Origin: Methanofollis liminatans DSM 4140
GTDB lineage: Archaea; Halobacteriota; Methanomicrobia; Methanomicrobiales; Methanofollaceae
Length of the DNA stretch: 64,000 nt
NCBI RefSeq assembly: GCF_000275865.1
Contig: NZ_CM001555.1
Location: 763,606-827,605 of the forward strand
Direction: 5' to 3'
A program made the position numbers and the translations under genes. Below are positions 25,549 through 33,190 of the stretch, one piece after another. The notes under the pieces are model-generated. The model ran no database searches and was not told the DNA's origin. It worked only from the letters and a program-made list of their open reading frames with translations. Positions within the stretch are counted from its first letter, which is position 1. Every line of letters starts with the position of its first letter.

Positions 25549-25904
25549 GCACCTTTCAGATGTGCGAGATACCGCTCCACCGCCTCTCTCGCCGTCACCT
25601 TCGGGATATAGACGAGGTCGATCCCCTCCTCTCTGAAGATCTCCTCTCCATGGGGGCCGAAGTGGCCGCCGGCGACGGCGTCCACTCCCTCCTCCAGCAC
25701 CTGATCGGCGGCGGCGATCCCCGCGCCCTGTGCCATACGCCTCCCCTCGTTTGCGACGACCCGCACGGCGGCGATCGCCTCTCCCTCGACCTCGACCAGG
25801 GTGAAGGTCTCGCCCCGCCCGAAGTCCGTGGCCACAATCGCATCAAGCCCCCCCTCCCCGTCGGTGGCGACTGCAATCTTCATGCGTACCTCATTTCTGT
25901 CCAT
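25545..25904 (-). CDS. NifX/NifB-type iron-molybdenum-cofactor-like protein
   Basis: A 119-residue protein of the dinitrogenase iron-molybdenum cofactor biosynthesis fold (NifX/NafY, MTH1175-like). It begins MKIAVATDGEGGLDAIVATD and has the family strand-helix pattern with GGHFGPHGEEIF. Methanogens carry several of these small stand-alone proteins, and most probably act in metal or cluster handling rather than nitrogen fixation. It is the first gene of the likely unit with the LarE-like gene and thiI, overlapping the former by 4 bases. Confidence 0.82.
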   Translation of the reverse strand: MDRNEVRMKIAVATDGEGGLDAIVATDFGRGETFTLVEVEGEAIAAVRVVANEGRRMAQGAGIAAADQVLEEGVDAVAGGHFGPHGEEIFREEGIDLVYIPKVTAREAVERYLAHLKGA

Positions 25905-25999
25905 CGGATAAAGGGGTTGTGCCGCCCAAAGCCCGGGAAAACCATCTGTGCTCGCCGATCCTGTATAGAAAATTCTTTAATTCGAGGTATTCAACCTCT

Positions 26000-26629
26000 A
26001 TGTCAATGGCGAAGAAGAGCGCGAAAGCAGAAGAGCCGATGAAGCTATTCTATATTTTTTACAGCGAAGAACGCTGGAATAACTGGCTTTCCTCCCTCAG
26101 GGAGGCGGACTTCGAGGGCGATCCGGACGCAGAAGAGATGCCGCCGGGCTTCCAGACCCTCCAGAGTTTTGCCGAGGACATCACCATCTCGGTGCTGAAG
26201 ATCGTCAAACTCTACCAGAACGAGCGGTTCTCAAAGGAGGAGGCCCTCGAAAAGCTCGGCGTGGTCGAGGGGATCGTGATGCGGGAGCTCCCCGAGGACG
26301 ACGACCTTGCCGAGTTCGTAGGTGGGGTGCAGATCTCCCTGCTCGCGCTCTTTGCCTCGTGCCGCTCCTATCTCGAGGGCGGTTATGAGGGCGATCCAAA
26401 GGCCCTGGTGAAGGAAGGAAGAAAAGTCGCCGAGGACGATCCCGAGGCGGCGCTCGAGGCGGCGGCAAAACTCGGCGCCCAGATGATCGCCGGCGGCAAG
26501 TGGAGCGCCACCTTCCTCAAGAGCAAGGACGACCCGACGATCTTCGACGAGTGGCTCGCCGAGATCGAGACGATCTCTGAGGCGGTCGCCTCCCTGAAGA
26601 ACTTCGACGAAGAGCCCGGTGAAGTATAG
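26000..26629 (+). CDS. DUF2150 archaeal protein
   Basis: A 209-residue acidic, mostly helical protein matching the archaeal DUF2150 family. It starts MSMAKKSAKAEEPMKLFYIFYSEERWNNWL when read from 26000, and WNNWLSSLREADFEGD is a typical opening. Its function is unknown. The start is supported by the TATA-like segment ATTCTTTAATTCG about 20-30 bp upstream, consistent with a short leader. Its TAG stop shares one base with the GTG start of the next gene, so the two are likely cotranscribed. Confidence 0.85.
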   Translation: MSMAKKSAKAEEPMKLFYIFYSEERWNNWLSSLREADFEGDPDAEEMPPGFQTLQSFAEDITISVLKIVKLYQNERFSKEEALEKLGVVEGIVMRELPEDDDLAEFVGGVQISLLALFASCRSYLEGGYEGDPKALVKEGRKVAEDDPEAALEAAAKLGAQMIAGGKWSATFLKSKDDPTIFDEWLAEIETISEAVASLKNFDEEPGEV

Positions 26630-27081
26630 TGATCGCCGATCGGGCCAGGTTCAGATCCTCCCGCAAGATCGAGAGGGTCACCGGCCTTCGCCTCCCTGAC
26701 CGGGTCTTCAATACCGCCTTTCTCGAAGCCGTCGCCCCGGCGATGGGCAACCGCTCCCTCGACGCCCACGTGCGGGAGCAGCTCCTCAATATCCATCGCG
26801 ATTTTCTCGCCTGCGCATGCCGGGACAACCCCAACTGCGGCTGTCCCGAGCGGAAATTTGCAAAGACGATCGTCGAGTACCGGGAGACCGGGCTCGACCA
26901 CCGTCAGATCTCTGAGACGATCCTGGAGGAGTACGGGATCGAGGTCTTCCCCGCCGATATCCTCTCTTTCCTCGAAGAGTCGGTCCACGTGCTCGAGGTG
27001 ATCAGGGAGGTGGCCAGGATCGAGGGCCGCACCGACCTGATGAAGGAGACCGACCGGCACATCAAGAACGTGGAGCGGTGA
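26629..27081 (+). CDS. Archaeal Cys-rich conserved protein (DUF5814-like)
   Basis: A 150-residue protein with a cluster of four cysteines in the pattern CACRDNPNCGCPERKF (about residues 62-77), suggesting zinc or iron-sulfur binding, followed by a helical C-terminal region. It resembles the archaeal DUF5814 domain seen in methanogens, sometimes joined to helicases; the assignment is by eye. It begins with GTG overlapping the DUF2150 stop by one base. The pair is likely one operon, and the function of both is unknown. Confidence 0.6.
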   Translation: MIADRARFRSSRKIERVTGLRLPDRVFNTAFLEAVAPAMGNRSLDAHVREQLLNIHRDFLACACRDNPNCGCPERKFAKTIVEYRETGLDHRQISETILEEYGIEVFPADILSFLEESVHVLEVIREVARIEGRTDLMKETDRHIKNVER

Positions 27082-27092
27082 TCTGCCCGCGG

Positions 27093-27473
27093 TCACTCCC
27101 CCAGCACCCGCTCAGAGCAGCGTCTGAGAATGTGAGAAAAATCCAGATATCTGCTGATGGTCCTTCCCTTCATCCTCTGCAATTGCATCTCGTCACGGCA
27201 GAAGAGCACCTTCCCGTCCCTGAACACGCGGTACTGGATGACGAGGGGCAGGTCCTGGAAGAGGGAGAGGTCGAACCCCGGCGCACTGTTGCTGAAGAGA
27301 TCCTCTTTCTCCTCTCTCTGGAGGGGGCGGGAGGCGATGATGCAGAGATCGATGTCGGAGAACGGTCGCCGGTTCCCGGTTGCCGTGGAGCCGAAGAGGA
27401 CGATGGCAAGGACCGCGGGATGATCTGCAAGCGGCCCGACCACGTGGGGCCATGCCTCTGCTGCTGTTTCCAT
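27093..27473 (-). CDS. Orphan MntA-like nucleotidyltransferase
   Basis: A 126-residue minimal nucleotidyltransferase with the intact core LFGSTATGNRRPFSDIDLC. No HepT or HEPN partner is visible beside it. It is longer at the C terminus than the MntA copies near 1.5 and 3 kb and differs in sequence, closer to the second orphan at 31584. It may be an MntA-like AMP transferase acting in trans, or a protein from another nucleotidyltransferase toxin-antitoxin family. Confidence 0.78.
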   Translation of the reverse strand: METAAEAWPHVVGPLADHPAVLAIVLFGSTATGNRRPFSDIDLCIIASRPLQREEKEDLFSNSAPGFDLSLFQDLPLVIQYRVFRDGKVLFCRDEMQLQRMKGRTISRYLDFSHILRRCSERVLGE

Positions 27474-27530
27474 GCTCTTCTCACTCCCTTTGCGTTGAGA
27501 TGGGGATCATATGCACATATACCTTCTGCG

Positions 27531-28922
27531 TTATCCTCTCACCGGGCAGATCCCGAGGTCGGCAAGGTCCCAGACGGAGAAGCCCTCCGCCCTCAGTTTC
27601 TCCTTCCCCTGGACCGTGCGGCCGGCAATCCCCGTCCTCACCGGCCCCGAGAGTCCCTTCACCAGAGTGATCTTCTTTTCGAGGGCGGAAAGGATGCCCC
27701 GCGCCTCCGAGAAGGTCAGGTCACGGTTCTTGATCTCCACCGCAAGGTCTCCCTGCTGGCCCAGGGCAAGGAGGTCGATCTCGTCTCCGCGCCTGTTCCA
27801 CCAGGCGCCGGCCCGTTCATACTGTGCGGTCGTCTCCCGCACGAGGAGGGCCCGCACCATCTCTTCGAAGGCCCGGCCTGAAAAGCCCTTCCACTCAGAG
27901 AGGATCCTGCCCTTCAGGAGGTCATAGCGCCCTCCCTCGTACAGGCTCATATTCCGGTAGATATAGCGGGCATAAAACCGGAAGAAGTTGTCGGAAAAGA
28001 CGTACCGCCCCATCTTCGACCGGTGCCTATCCTCGGTGACCGGGACGCGATACTCGAGGATCCCGAGGAGGTCGACGAGGTCCCGCAGGTACGGCGGGAG
28101 GGAGGTCGGTGCACGACCGGTGAAATCGGCGATCTCCTTCTGGGCCATCTTCCCCTCTGCGATGGCGGCGAGGATCTCGTAATACGTCGCATGTTCCCTC
28201 CCGAACTCCTCGATCATCACCTCGCTCATCTCCCGCCTGAGGGGGGCGAGGTCGTTGAGGACGAGGCGGTCAAGAGCGCTGGACAGGTCGGTGCAGCCGT
28301 ACTTCTCCAGGAAGGTATAGTAGTAGATCGTCCCGCCAAAGAGGAGATAGAGGTCGAGCTGCGCCGCCGGCTCCTCCACCCCGAGGTCTTTGAGAATGGC
28401 GAGACAGTCTCGCGGCTCGAAGGGGCGGAGCGTGAGGATATTGTCGGCCCGCCTGAAGAGGGGTGCATCGCCGTCAAGGAAGATCTTCCGGATCATCCCG
28501 ACCGACGATCCCGAGACGATGAGAAAGAGGTTTGACTCCCGGCCTTTGAGGTCCCAGAACCGCTGCATCTGCGAGATGAACGAGGGGTGGACCTTCTGGA
28601 AGCGCTGGAACTCGTCGAAGACGACAACCAGGGGGCGTTCGTAGGAGAAGAGAAATTCGAGGAAGGCCTCCGGGGTATCGGTCCTGATGTAGCCGGGCAG
28701 GTCGAGGGTTTTCGTCATCAGTTGTCCGAATTCCTCGATCAGGGATTTGATGCTCTTGTTCGCGTCCACGTAGAAATAGAGGGCCTGCTTGTCCCTGCAG
28801 AACTCCCTGATCAGTTCGGTCTTCCCGACCCGCCGTCTGCCGGTGACGACCAGGAAAGAGGGCGCGGCGGCATAGAGGTGTTCCATCAGTCCGAGTTCTG
28901 CCGTCCTGCCGTAGAAGCGCAT
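27531..28922 (-). CDS. Archaeal AAA ATPase of the DUF234 class
   Basis: A 463-residue archaeal-type ATPase. Walker A is TGRRRVGKTEL (about residues 28-38) and Walker B is LVVVFDEFQRF (98-108). A winged-helix region and a C-terminal nuclease-like domain (WWNRRGDEIDLLAL, then LAVEIKNRDL) are typical of the archaeal ATPase/DUF234 group. The ATG at 28922 is preferred: longer upstream frames read through AT-rich sequence that looks like a promoter. The function is unknown; such genes are often near mobile or defence genes, as here. Confidence 0.82.
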   Translation of the reverse strand: MRFYGRTAELGLMEHLYAAAPSFLVVTGRRRVGKTELIREFCRDKQALYFYVDANKSIKSLIEEFGQLMTKTLDLPGYIRTDTPEAFLEFLFSYERPLVVVFDEFQRFQKVHPSFISQMQRFWDLKGRESNLFLIVSGSSVGMIRKIFLDGDAPLFRRADNILTLRPFEPRDCLAILKDLGVEEPAAQLDLYLLFGGTIYYYTFLEKYGCTDLSSALDRLVLNDLAPLRREMSEVMIEEFGREHATYYEILAAIAEGKMAQKEIADFTGRAPTSLPPYLRDLVDLLGILEYRVPVTEDRHRSKMGRYVFSDNFFRFYARYIYRNMSLYEGGRYDLLKGRILSEWKGFSGRAFEEMVRALLVRETTAQYERAGAWWNRRGDEIDLLALGQQGDLAVEIKNRDLTFSEARGILSALEKKITLVKGLSGPVRTGIAGRTVQGKEKLRAEGFSVWDLADLGICPVRG

Positions 28923-29031
28923 AGTGATTATTGTTATAATTATTATGGATATAATCATTATCCCTGGGAGGGTTCTGTACGGATGCCATCCGGGGTGGGG
29001 AAGGATTATACGGCGGCCGCGATCCGTGACA
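28923..29031. promoter_or_regulatory. AT-rich region upstream of the AAA ATPase
   Basis: The run ATTATTGTTATAATTATT at 28927-28944 and its continuation to about 28961 are unusually AT-rich for this GC-rich genome and contain several TATA-like steps. They lie directly before the AAA gene's ATG and are its probable promoter. Confidence 0.45.
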
Positions 29032-29259
29032 TTATTGCAGAAGGGTGGAGAACTCTTCAGGGCTGATATCAGCATCTCTCAGAAGTTTTCGGAGCAGCCC
29101 TTTTCCGAGAACTTCATGCCGGGGAATTGTCAATGGTTTCTTGCTCTGGTCTGGATGGACCAGACGGACATGGCTGCCTCTCTGCCTCACAACCTGATAT
29201 CCGAGTTTTTCAAAAGATCGTATCGCACTATCCCCTGAAATAACAGGCAATCCTGTCAT
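29032..29259 (-). CDS. hicA: HicA-type mRNA interferase toxin
   Basis: A 75-residue HicA with the double-stranded RNA-binding-like fold. The catalytic histidine is in RQRGSHVRLVHP, and the C-terminal half has IPRHEVLGKGLLRKLL followed by the helix that ends HicA proteins. It cleaves mRNA until bound by HicB. It overlaps its partner hicB (29256..29495) by 4 bases. Here the antitoxin is upstream, the less common hicBA order. Both genes appear intact, making this the only complete HicAB pair in the window. Confidence 0.9.
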   Translation of the reverse strand: MTGLPVISGDSAIRSFEKLGYQVVRQRGSHVRLVHPDQSKKPLTIPRHEVLGKGLLRKLLRDADISPEEFSTLLQ

Positions 29260-29495
29260 ATCTCTACCGAAACGATATGATAACTGAGATCCTGAATCGA
29301 TTTCAGATGTCTGATGGCCTCTTCTGTCTGTTCTTCGAGACAGAGTTCGAGGACTTCGTGGATGTTCTTCAACGCTTCATCCAGTGTCTTCCCCTGCGTA
29401 TAACACCCCGGAAGAAGAGGGCATTCTACCACATAGAAGCCATCTTCGTCTTTCTGGACAAGAACCGGAAGGTTAATCGGATCTGTTCTGGTCAT
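29256..29495 (-). CDS. hicB: HicB-type antitoxin
   Basis: A 79-residue HicB with the partial RNase H-like fold: DEDGFYVVECPLLPGCYTQG followed by the helix LDEALKNIHEVLELCLEE. It neutralises the HicA encoded directly downstream, overlapping by 4 bases. No extra C-terminal DNA-binding domain is present, so autoregulation would need another mechanism. It differs clearly from the other HicB copies in the window, suggesting independent arrivals rather than recent duplication. Confidence 0.9.
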   Translation of the reverse strand: MTRTDPINLPVLVQKDEDGFYVVECPLLPGCYTQGKTLDEALKNIHEVLELCLEEQTEEAIRHLKSIQDLSYHIVSVEI

Positions 29496-29583
29496 TCTAC
29501 CCCATCCTGTTAGTTTTTATCTATTCTCCCTGTCATCAAAAACTTATCTCTCACCTAACTGACAGTCCACGCAAAACCACCCT

Positions 29584-30639
29584 TCAATCCTCCATCTGCC
29601 CGATGACCGCCGCGATCGCCCTTGCCGCCTCGCCCTTCCCGAAGACGTCCGACCGCTCCCTCTCGGGCGCGAATGTGCGGGCGGCCCGCACGATCGCGTC
29701 GTAATCACTCCCCACGAGCACGTTCCAGCCGTCCTCGACGGTCTCGACCCACTCGGTCGTCTCCCGCATCGTGATGCAGGGGACGCCGAGGACGTAGGCC
29801 TCCTTCTGGACGCCGCCCGAATCGGTGAGGATCGTTTTTGCACCACTCTCCAGGGCGAGCATCTCCAGGTAGCCGACCGGCGGGATGAGCCCGATCCTCC
29901 TCTTCGCCTCTTCGTACAGCCCGGCGTTTTTGAGCATCTTCTCTGTCCTCGGGTGGCAGGGGAGGACGACGTCGCCGAGGTCGCCGAGCGCTCGCATGAT
30001 CGCGGCGAGTCGTGCCGGGTCGTCGGTGTTCTCGGCGCGGTGGACGGTGGCCAGGCGGTATTGGTCAAGCCCGAGGTCGGCGAGGACGGAGGACGCCCGC
30101 GCCACCCCGGCGTGCTGGAGGAGGGCGTCGACCATCACGTCGCCGGTGAGGTGGACGCCCGCGGTGATCCCCTCTCTCTGCAGGTTCTCGACCGCCGTTT
30201 CTGTCGGGCAGAGGAGGAGGTCTGAGATATGATCGGTGAGCACCCGGTTGATCTCCTCGGGCATCTGCCGGTCGAAGCTCCGCAGGCCGGCCTCGACGTG
30301 TGCCACCGGCACATGGACCTTCGCCGCCGCCAGGGCGCCTGCCAGGGTGGAGTTCGTGTCGCCGTAGACGAGGACGAGGTCGGGCTCCTCGGCCAGGATC
30401 ACCTCCTCGATCCCGGCGAGCATCGCCCCGGTCTGTCGGCCGTGGGGGCCCGATCCGATCCCGAGGTTGTAGTCGGGCCGCGGGATCTTGAGCTCCTCGA
30501 AGAAGAGGTCTGACATCTCCCGGTCATAGTGCTGGCCGGTGTGGACGAGGACCTCCTCGTGCTCTTTTCTGAGTTCCCTAGAGACGGGTGCGCACTTGAT
30601 GAACTGCGGGCGGGCGCCGACGACGGTGAGGATCTTCAT
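29584..30639 (-). CDS. wecB: UDP-N-acetylglucosamine 2-epimerase WecB
   Basis: A 351-residue non-hydrolysing UDP-GlcNAc 2-epimerase that makes UDP-ManNAc for surface glycans. The landmarks are all there: GARPQFIK at the N terminus, HTGQHYD, VYGDTNSTLAGALAA, HVEAGLRSFDRQMPEEINR and, late, DSGGVQKEAY. Its natural partner is a UDP-ManNAc dehydrogenase; a nucleotide-sugar dehydrogenase lies 10 kb away at 40575..41825. It sits between two toxin-antitoxin segments, separated from the main polysaccharide cluster. The G-rich run before its ATG holds no clear TATA box. Confidence 0.95.
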   Translation of the reverse strand: MKILTVVGARPQFIKCAPVSRELRKEHEEVLVHTGQHYDREMSDLFFEELKIPRPDYNLGIGSGPHGRQTGAMLAGIEEVILAEEPDLVLVYGDTNSTLAGALAAAKVHVPVAHVEAGLRSFDRQMPEEINRVLTDHISDLLLCPTETAVENLQREGITAGVHLTGDVMVDALLQHAGVARASSVLADLGLDQYRLATVHRAENTDDPARLAAIMRALGDLGDVVLPCHPRTEKMLKNAGLYEEAKRRIGLIPPVGYLEMLALESGAKTILTDSGGVQKEAYVLGVPCITMRETTEWVETVEDGWNVLVGSDYDAIVRAARTFAPERERSDVFGKGEAARAIAAVIGQMED

Positions 30640-30755
30640 GCTGGGAGTGGTGGGAAGGGGGAGGAGATGAGGGTTTGCGATGGGGGGATGAGAGGGTCGG
30701 GTGGAGGGTCATCCTGATAACAGGAATTCGGAGAGGTATCAGTAACCCCGGAATA

Positions 30756-31109
30756 TTACTCACATTCTGAAGGCTTCAGAGTGCGACGCATCTTCTCAAT
30801 CTGCTCTCTCAGTTTAGGGAGTTGCCTGGTGATGATGAACCAGACCGTTTCAGGGTCGACACCGAAGTAATGATGAATGACAACATTCCTGAGGCCGACA
30901 ATCTTTCGCCAGGGGATCTGGGCGTACTGCTCCCTGAGAGTGTCGGGGATATTGCTGCAGGCCTCGCCGATCACCTCAAGGTTCCGGATCACCGCATCAA
31001 AGGTCTTTCGATCGCTCTCGAACTCCTCTTCAGAGAGACCATAGATATAGCCCTCAATGGCACCGATACCTTCCAGAATATCGTCGAGAAAGAAGGTAAT
31101 TTCACGCCT
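30756..31109 (-). CDS. hepT: HepT-like HEPN toxin with lost or non-canonical start
   Basis: The frame spells a full HepT: FFLDDILEGIGAIEGYI, then AVIRNLEVIGEACSNIP, then RX4HXY as RNVVIHHY, followed by FGVDPETVWFIIT. However, no ATG, GTG or TTG lies in frame before residue about 40 (GTG at 30992); the full-length frame just opens after the mntA stop. At this junction the minus strand contains the duplicated hexamer GTCTAGGTCTAGG, which may have displaced the start codon. Initiation at GTG 30992 would give a truncated 78-residue protein that keeps the RX4HXY motif. So toxin function is uncertain. The partner MntA at 31114..31443 is intact. Confidence 0.65.
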   Translation of the reverse strand, partial: RREITFFLDDILEGIGAIEGYIYGLSEEEFESDRKTFDAVIRNLEVIGEACSNIPDTLREQYAQIPWRKIVGLRNVVIHHYFGVDPETVWFIITRQLPKLREQIEKMRRTLKPSECE

Positions 31110-31113
31110 AGAC

Positions 31114-31443
31114 CTAGACGAGGTCCCGGGAAATGGATCTCCTCAGATTTTTGCGCCGGTCGATTCCACCTTTCAAGACGAGGTCGACCCTGAGACCAAG
31201 AAGATGTTCCAGGTCGTCCCGAAGGTCCACGACATCCCATCCAATAGGATGTGCGAGATCGACCAGGATGTCCACATCACTCCCTTCAACCTGCTCATTT
31301 CTGGAATAGGACCCAAAGACCCCGATCTCTCTGACGCCATATTTTTTCAGGAGATCAGGCTTTGCCTGCCTGAGAATCTCAAGGACCCGTTGCACCTCCC
31401 AGGTTTCAGGGATCGTCTCGACCGTTCCAGCCATGCACTCCAT
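31114..31443 (-). CDS. mntA: MntA-like nucleotidyltransferase antitoxin
   Basis: A 109-residue MntA with core VFGSYSRNEQVEGSDVDILVD. It lies directly upstream of the HepT frame and is the antitoxin half of the third HepT/MntA pair in the window. The stop is TAG at the very point where a hexamer is duplicated before the HepT frame. A second in-frame ATG at 31434 is an alternative start. Confidence 0.88.
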   Translation of the reverse strand: MECMAGTVETIPETWEVQRVLEILRQAKPDLLKKYGVREIGVFGSYSRNEQVEGSDVDILVDLAHPIGWDVVDLRDDLEHLLGLRVDLVLKGGIDRRKNLRRSISRDLV

Positions 31444-31583
31444 TCAGTTCCTGGAATATTAACGATGCCGGTTGTGTCGGGGATTGTTCCACAGTTTTTT
31501 CGAACCGCTCTGGAGAGAATAGCCTCCTCTCGCCGTCCGCCGACAGCCGCGAAGGTTATATGGTGGCAGACGAGAGAGGTGCT

Positions 31584-31997
31584 ATGATGCCGTCTGAGGA
31601 GAATGTTCTGTCAATGCAGGAGCGCGACCAGATCCTCTCGCGGCTCTCCGCGATCGAGGGGTTTGAGCGTGTCCGGTTTATCGTCCTCTACGGTTCGTAT
31701 GCAGAGAGGCGGGCGACTGCTGACTCGGATGTCGATCTGTGTATCTCCTATGATGCTTCCCCTGAGGATTCCTCCGCGTTCAGGTTCAGAGCGCTCTCAG
31801 AACTCTGCAACGATCGCTATGACATTCAGATCTTTGAGCAACTGCCCCTGTACATCAGGATGGACGTCCTGAAAGGGTGCGTGCTCTATTGCCCTGATGA
31901 GCGTTTTCTCTATGACATTGCCCTGGAGACGATCCGGGAGTTTGACGACTTCAAACACCGGTTGTACGATTATATCGGCGAGAGGGTGATGAGTTGA
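31584..31997 (+). CDS. Orphan MntA-like nucleotidyltransferase
   Basis: A nucleotidyltransferase of about 137 residues with core VLYGSYAERRATADSDVDLC, preceded by a helix SRLSAIEGFERV. It resembles the orphan at 27093 in having a long C-terminal segment (DIQIFEQLPLYIR) that may replace the HepT-binding surface. No HEPN gene follows. The start is the ATG at 31584, or the ATG three bases later. Confidence 0.78.
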   Translation: MMPSEENVLSMQERDQILSRLSAIEGFERVRFIVLYGSYAERRATADSDVDLCISYDASPEDSSAFRFRALSELCNDRYDIQIFEQLPLYIRMDVLKGCVLYCPDERFLYDIALETIREFDDFKHRLYDYIGERVMS

Positions 31998-32084
31998 CCG
32001 CGTTCTTCAGGAGGGGCGCCATAGTGATCAGATGGACCGGAGTGTTGCCCTGATCACGATTCTGCTGCTGGCACGAGGAGAGGA

Positions 32085-32345
32085 ATGTCATATAAATACA
32101 CAATCGAGATCTTCTACAGCGACGAGGATGGGGGTTTTATTGCCGTTGTTCCTGAACTTCCCGGGTGCTCAGCCTTTGGTGTGACCGAAGAAGGTGCACT
32201 GGAGGAGGTGAAGGTCGCTATCGAACTCTGGGTGACGGTCGCTCGCAAGGAGGGAAGAGATATTCCTGAGCCCTTGGGTCGGGAGCGGCTGAGAGATCTT
32301 CTTCTGGATAAAAGCGCTCCATGCGAGCCGCGTGAAATGGCCTGA
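32085..32345 (+). CDS. hicB: Orphan HicB-type antitoxin
   Basis: An 86-residue HicB: YTIEIFYSDEDGGFIAVVPE followed by LPGCSAFG and the helix EEGALEEVKVAIELWV. A GGAGAGG ribosome-binding site precedes the ATG. No intact HicA follows; the next recognisable sequence is only the tail of a HicA (32414..32527) that belongs with the next HicB. It may therefore be a stand-alone HicB-like protein, as many archaeal genomes have. Confidence 0.83.
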   Translation: MSYKYTIEIFYSDEDGGFIAVVPELPGCSAFGVTEEGALEEVKVAIELWVTVARKEGRDIPEPLGRERLRDLLLDKSAPCEPREMA

Positions 32346-32413
32346 ATATTTGCCTGCTCTTCCCCTCTTCTGTGCAGGTTGCATAACGCCCCCGCCATCT
32401 CTGTTCGATCGTG

Positions 32414-32527
32414 ATGGGGCCGGGAAACAGCGAAGAGCCAGGGATCACGATTGCCGGCGATAATCTTGCGCCGGGAACATTGAACAGCATCCTGAAACAG
32501 GTTGGAATGGAGGAGAGGAGAAGTTAA
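32414..32527 (+). pseudogene. C-terminal remnant of a HicA toxin
   Basis: This 37-codon frame reads EEPGITIAGDNLAPGTLNS and then ILKQVGMEERRS before the stop. It matches the final third of HicA, where LAPGTLNSILKQ is a strong family signature. The N-terminal part with the GSHH catalytic segment is missing or unrecognisable upstream. Its stop overlaps the next HicB start by one base (TAATG), as in an ordinary hicAB operon. So this is a hicAB pair that lost its toxin and kept the antitoxin. Confidence 0.7.
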
Positions 32528-32739
32528 TGTATCGGTTTCTTGTCATTGTTGAAAAGGCGGACGGTAATTATTCGGCATATTCGCCCGATCTGCCCGGCTG
32601 TGTGGCCACGGGAAAGAGCCGCGAGGAGGCGGAGGAGCGAATGCACGAGGCGATCGGCCTTCACATCGCCGGCCTCCGGGAAGACGGCCTTCAGATACCG
32701 GAGTCCCGGTCTTCGGCCATCTATGTTGCGGTTCTGTAG
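32527..32739 (+). CDS. hicB: HicB-type antitoxin, partner truncated
   Basis: A 70-residue HicB: YRFLVIVEKADGNYSAYSPD, then LPGCVATG and the helix EEAEERMHEAIGLHI. It starts at the base that ends the HicA remnant, so it was formerly the second gene of a hicA-hicB operon. The residual antitoxin has no visible local toxin to neutralise, though it could act on the HicA at 29032 if specificity allowed. Confidence 0.83.
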   Translation: MYRFLVIVEKADGNYSAYSPDLPGCVATGKSREEAEERMHEAIGLHIAGLREDGLQIPESRSSAIYVAVL

Positions 32740-32826
32740 GGGTTTCTTCTCCCCCACAATCTGCGTGGAGCAGGCCTCCTTGTGGGAATGTTCCTCTTAC
32801 TTATGATATCCTGGGCTAATCCTGGG

Positions 32827-33042
32827 CTAATCCTTCAGACCATCCCTGGCAAAAACCTGCAACGGGATCTCCACGAGCTCTTCCCCTTCCTGGAGCCGCC
32901 TGATATCCTCCACGAGGCGCAACTTCTTTTCACGCTCGATCATCGTCTCGATCAGTTCGGAAAATGTCATGCCCGGCTCTTTCATCCCGGAGAGGTCGGC
33001 CCATACGGCTTCTGTGACAGTGATGCGCTTTGTGGAACTCAT
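32827..33042 (-). CDS. VapB-like antitoxin without partner
   Basis: A 71-residue protein starting MSSTKRITVTEAVWADLSGM and continuing with a charged helix (SELIETMIEREKKLRLVEDI). This is the pattern of archaeal VapB-type antitoxins with an N-terminal strand for DNA binding and a C-terminal helix that enters a PIN-domain toxin. No VapC is next to it. The ATG at 33042 is preferred over the longer upstream frame because the extra residues are not family-like. Confidence 0.65.
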   Translation of the reverse strand: MSSTKRITVTEAVWADLSGMKEPGMTFSELIETMIEREKKLRLVEDIRRLQEGEELVEIPLQVFARDGLKD

Positions 33043-33190
33043 GGCATTCCTGCCATAGGGGGCGGCCATACAATTGTGTTTCGAGAATGACCACTCACTG
33101 ACCATGGACCCCTGAAAAATGGGTTATCTGGCGGCCGTCTCCGATCGCCCACGGATTATGTGCTGCTCCTTATCCCGACAGATCCCACCA

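Noticed and set aside
28923..29075. Extension of the AAA ATPase start upstream to 29075
   Set aside because: The extra residues are low-complexity Ile-rich sequence derived from the AT-rich promoter region, not family-like.
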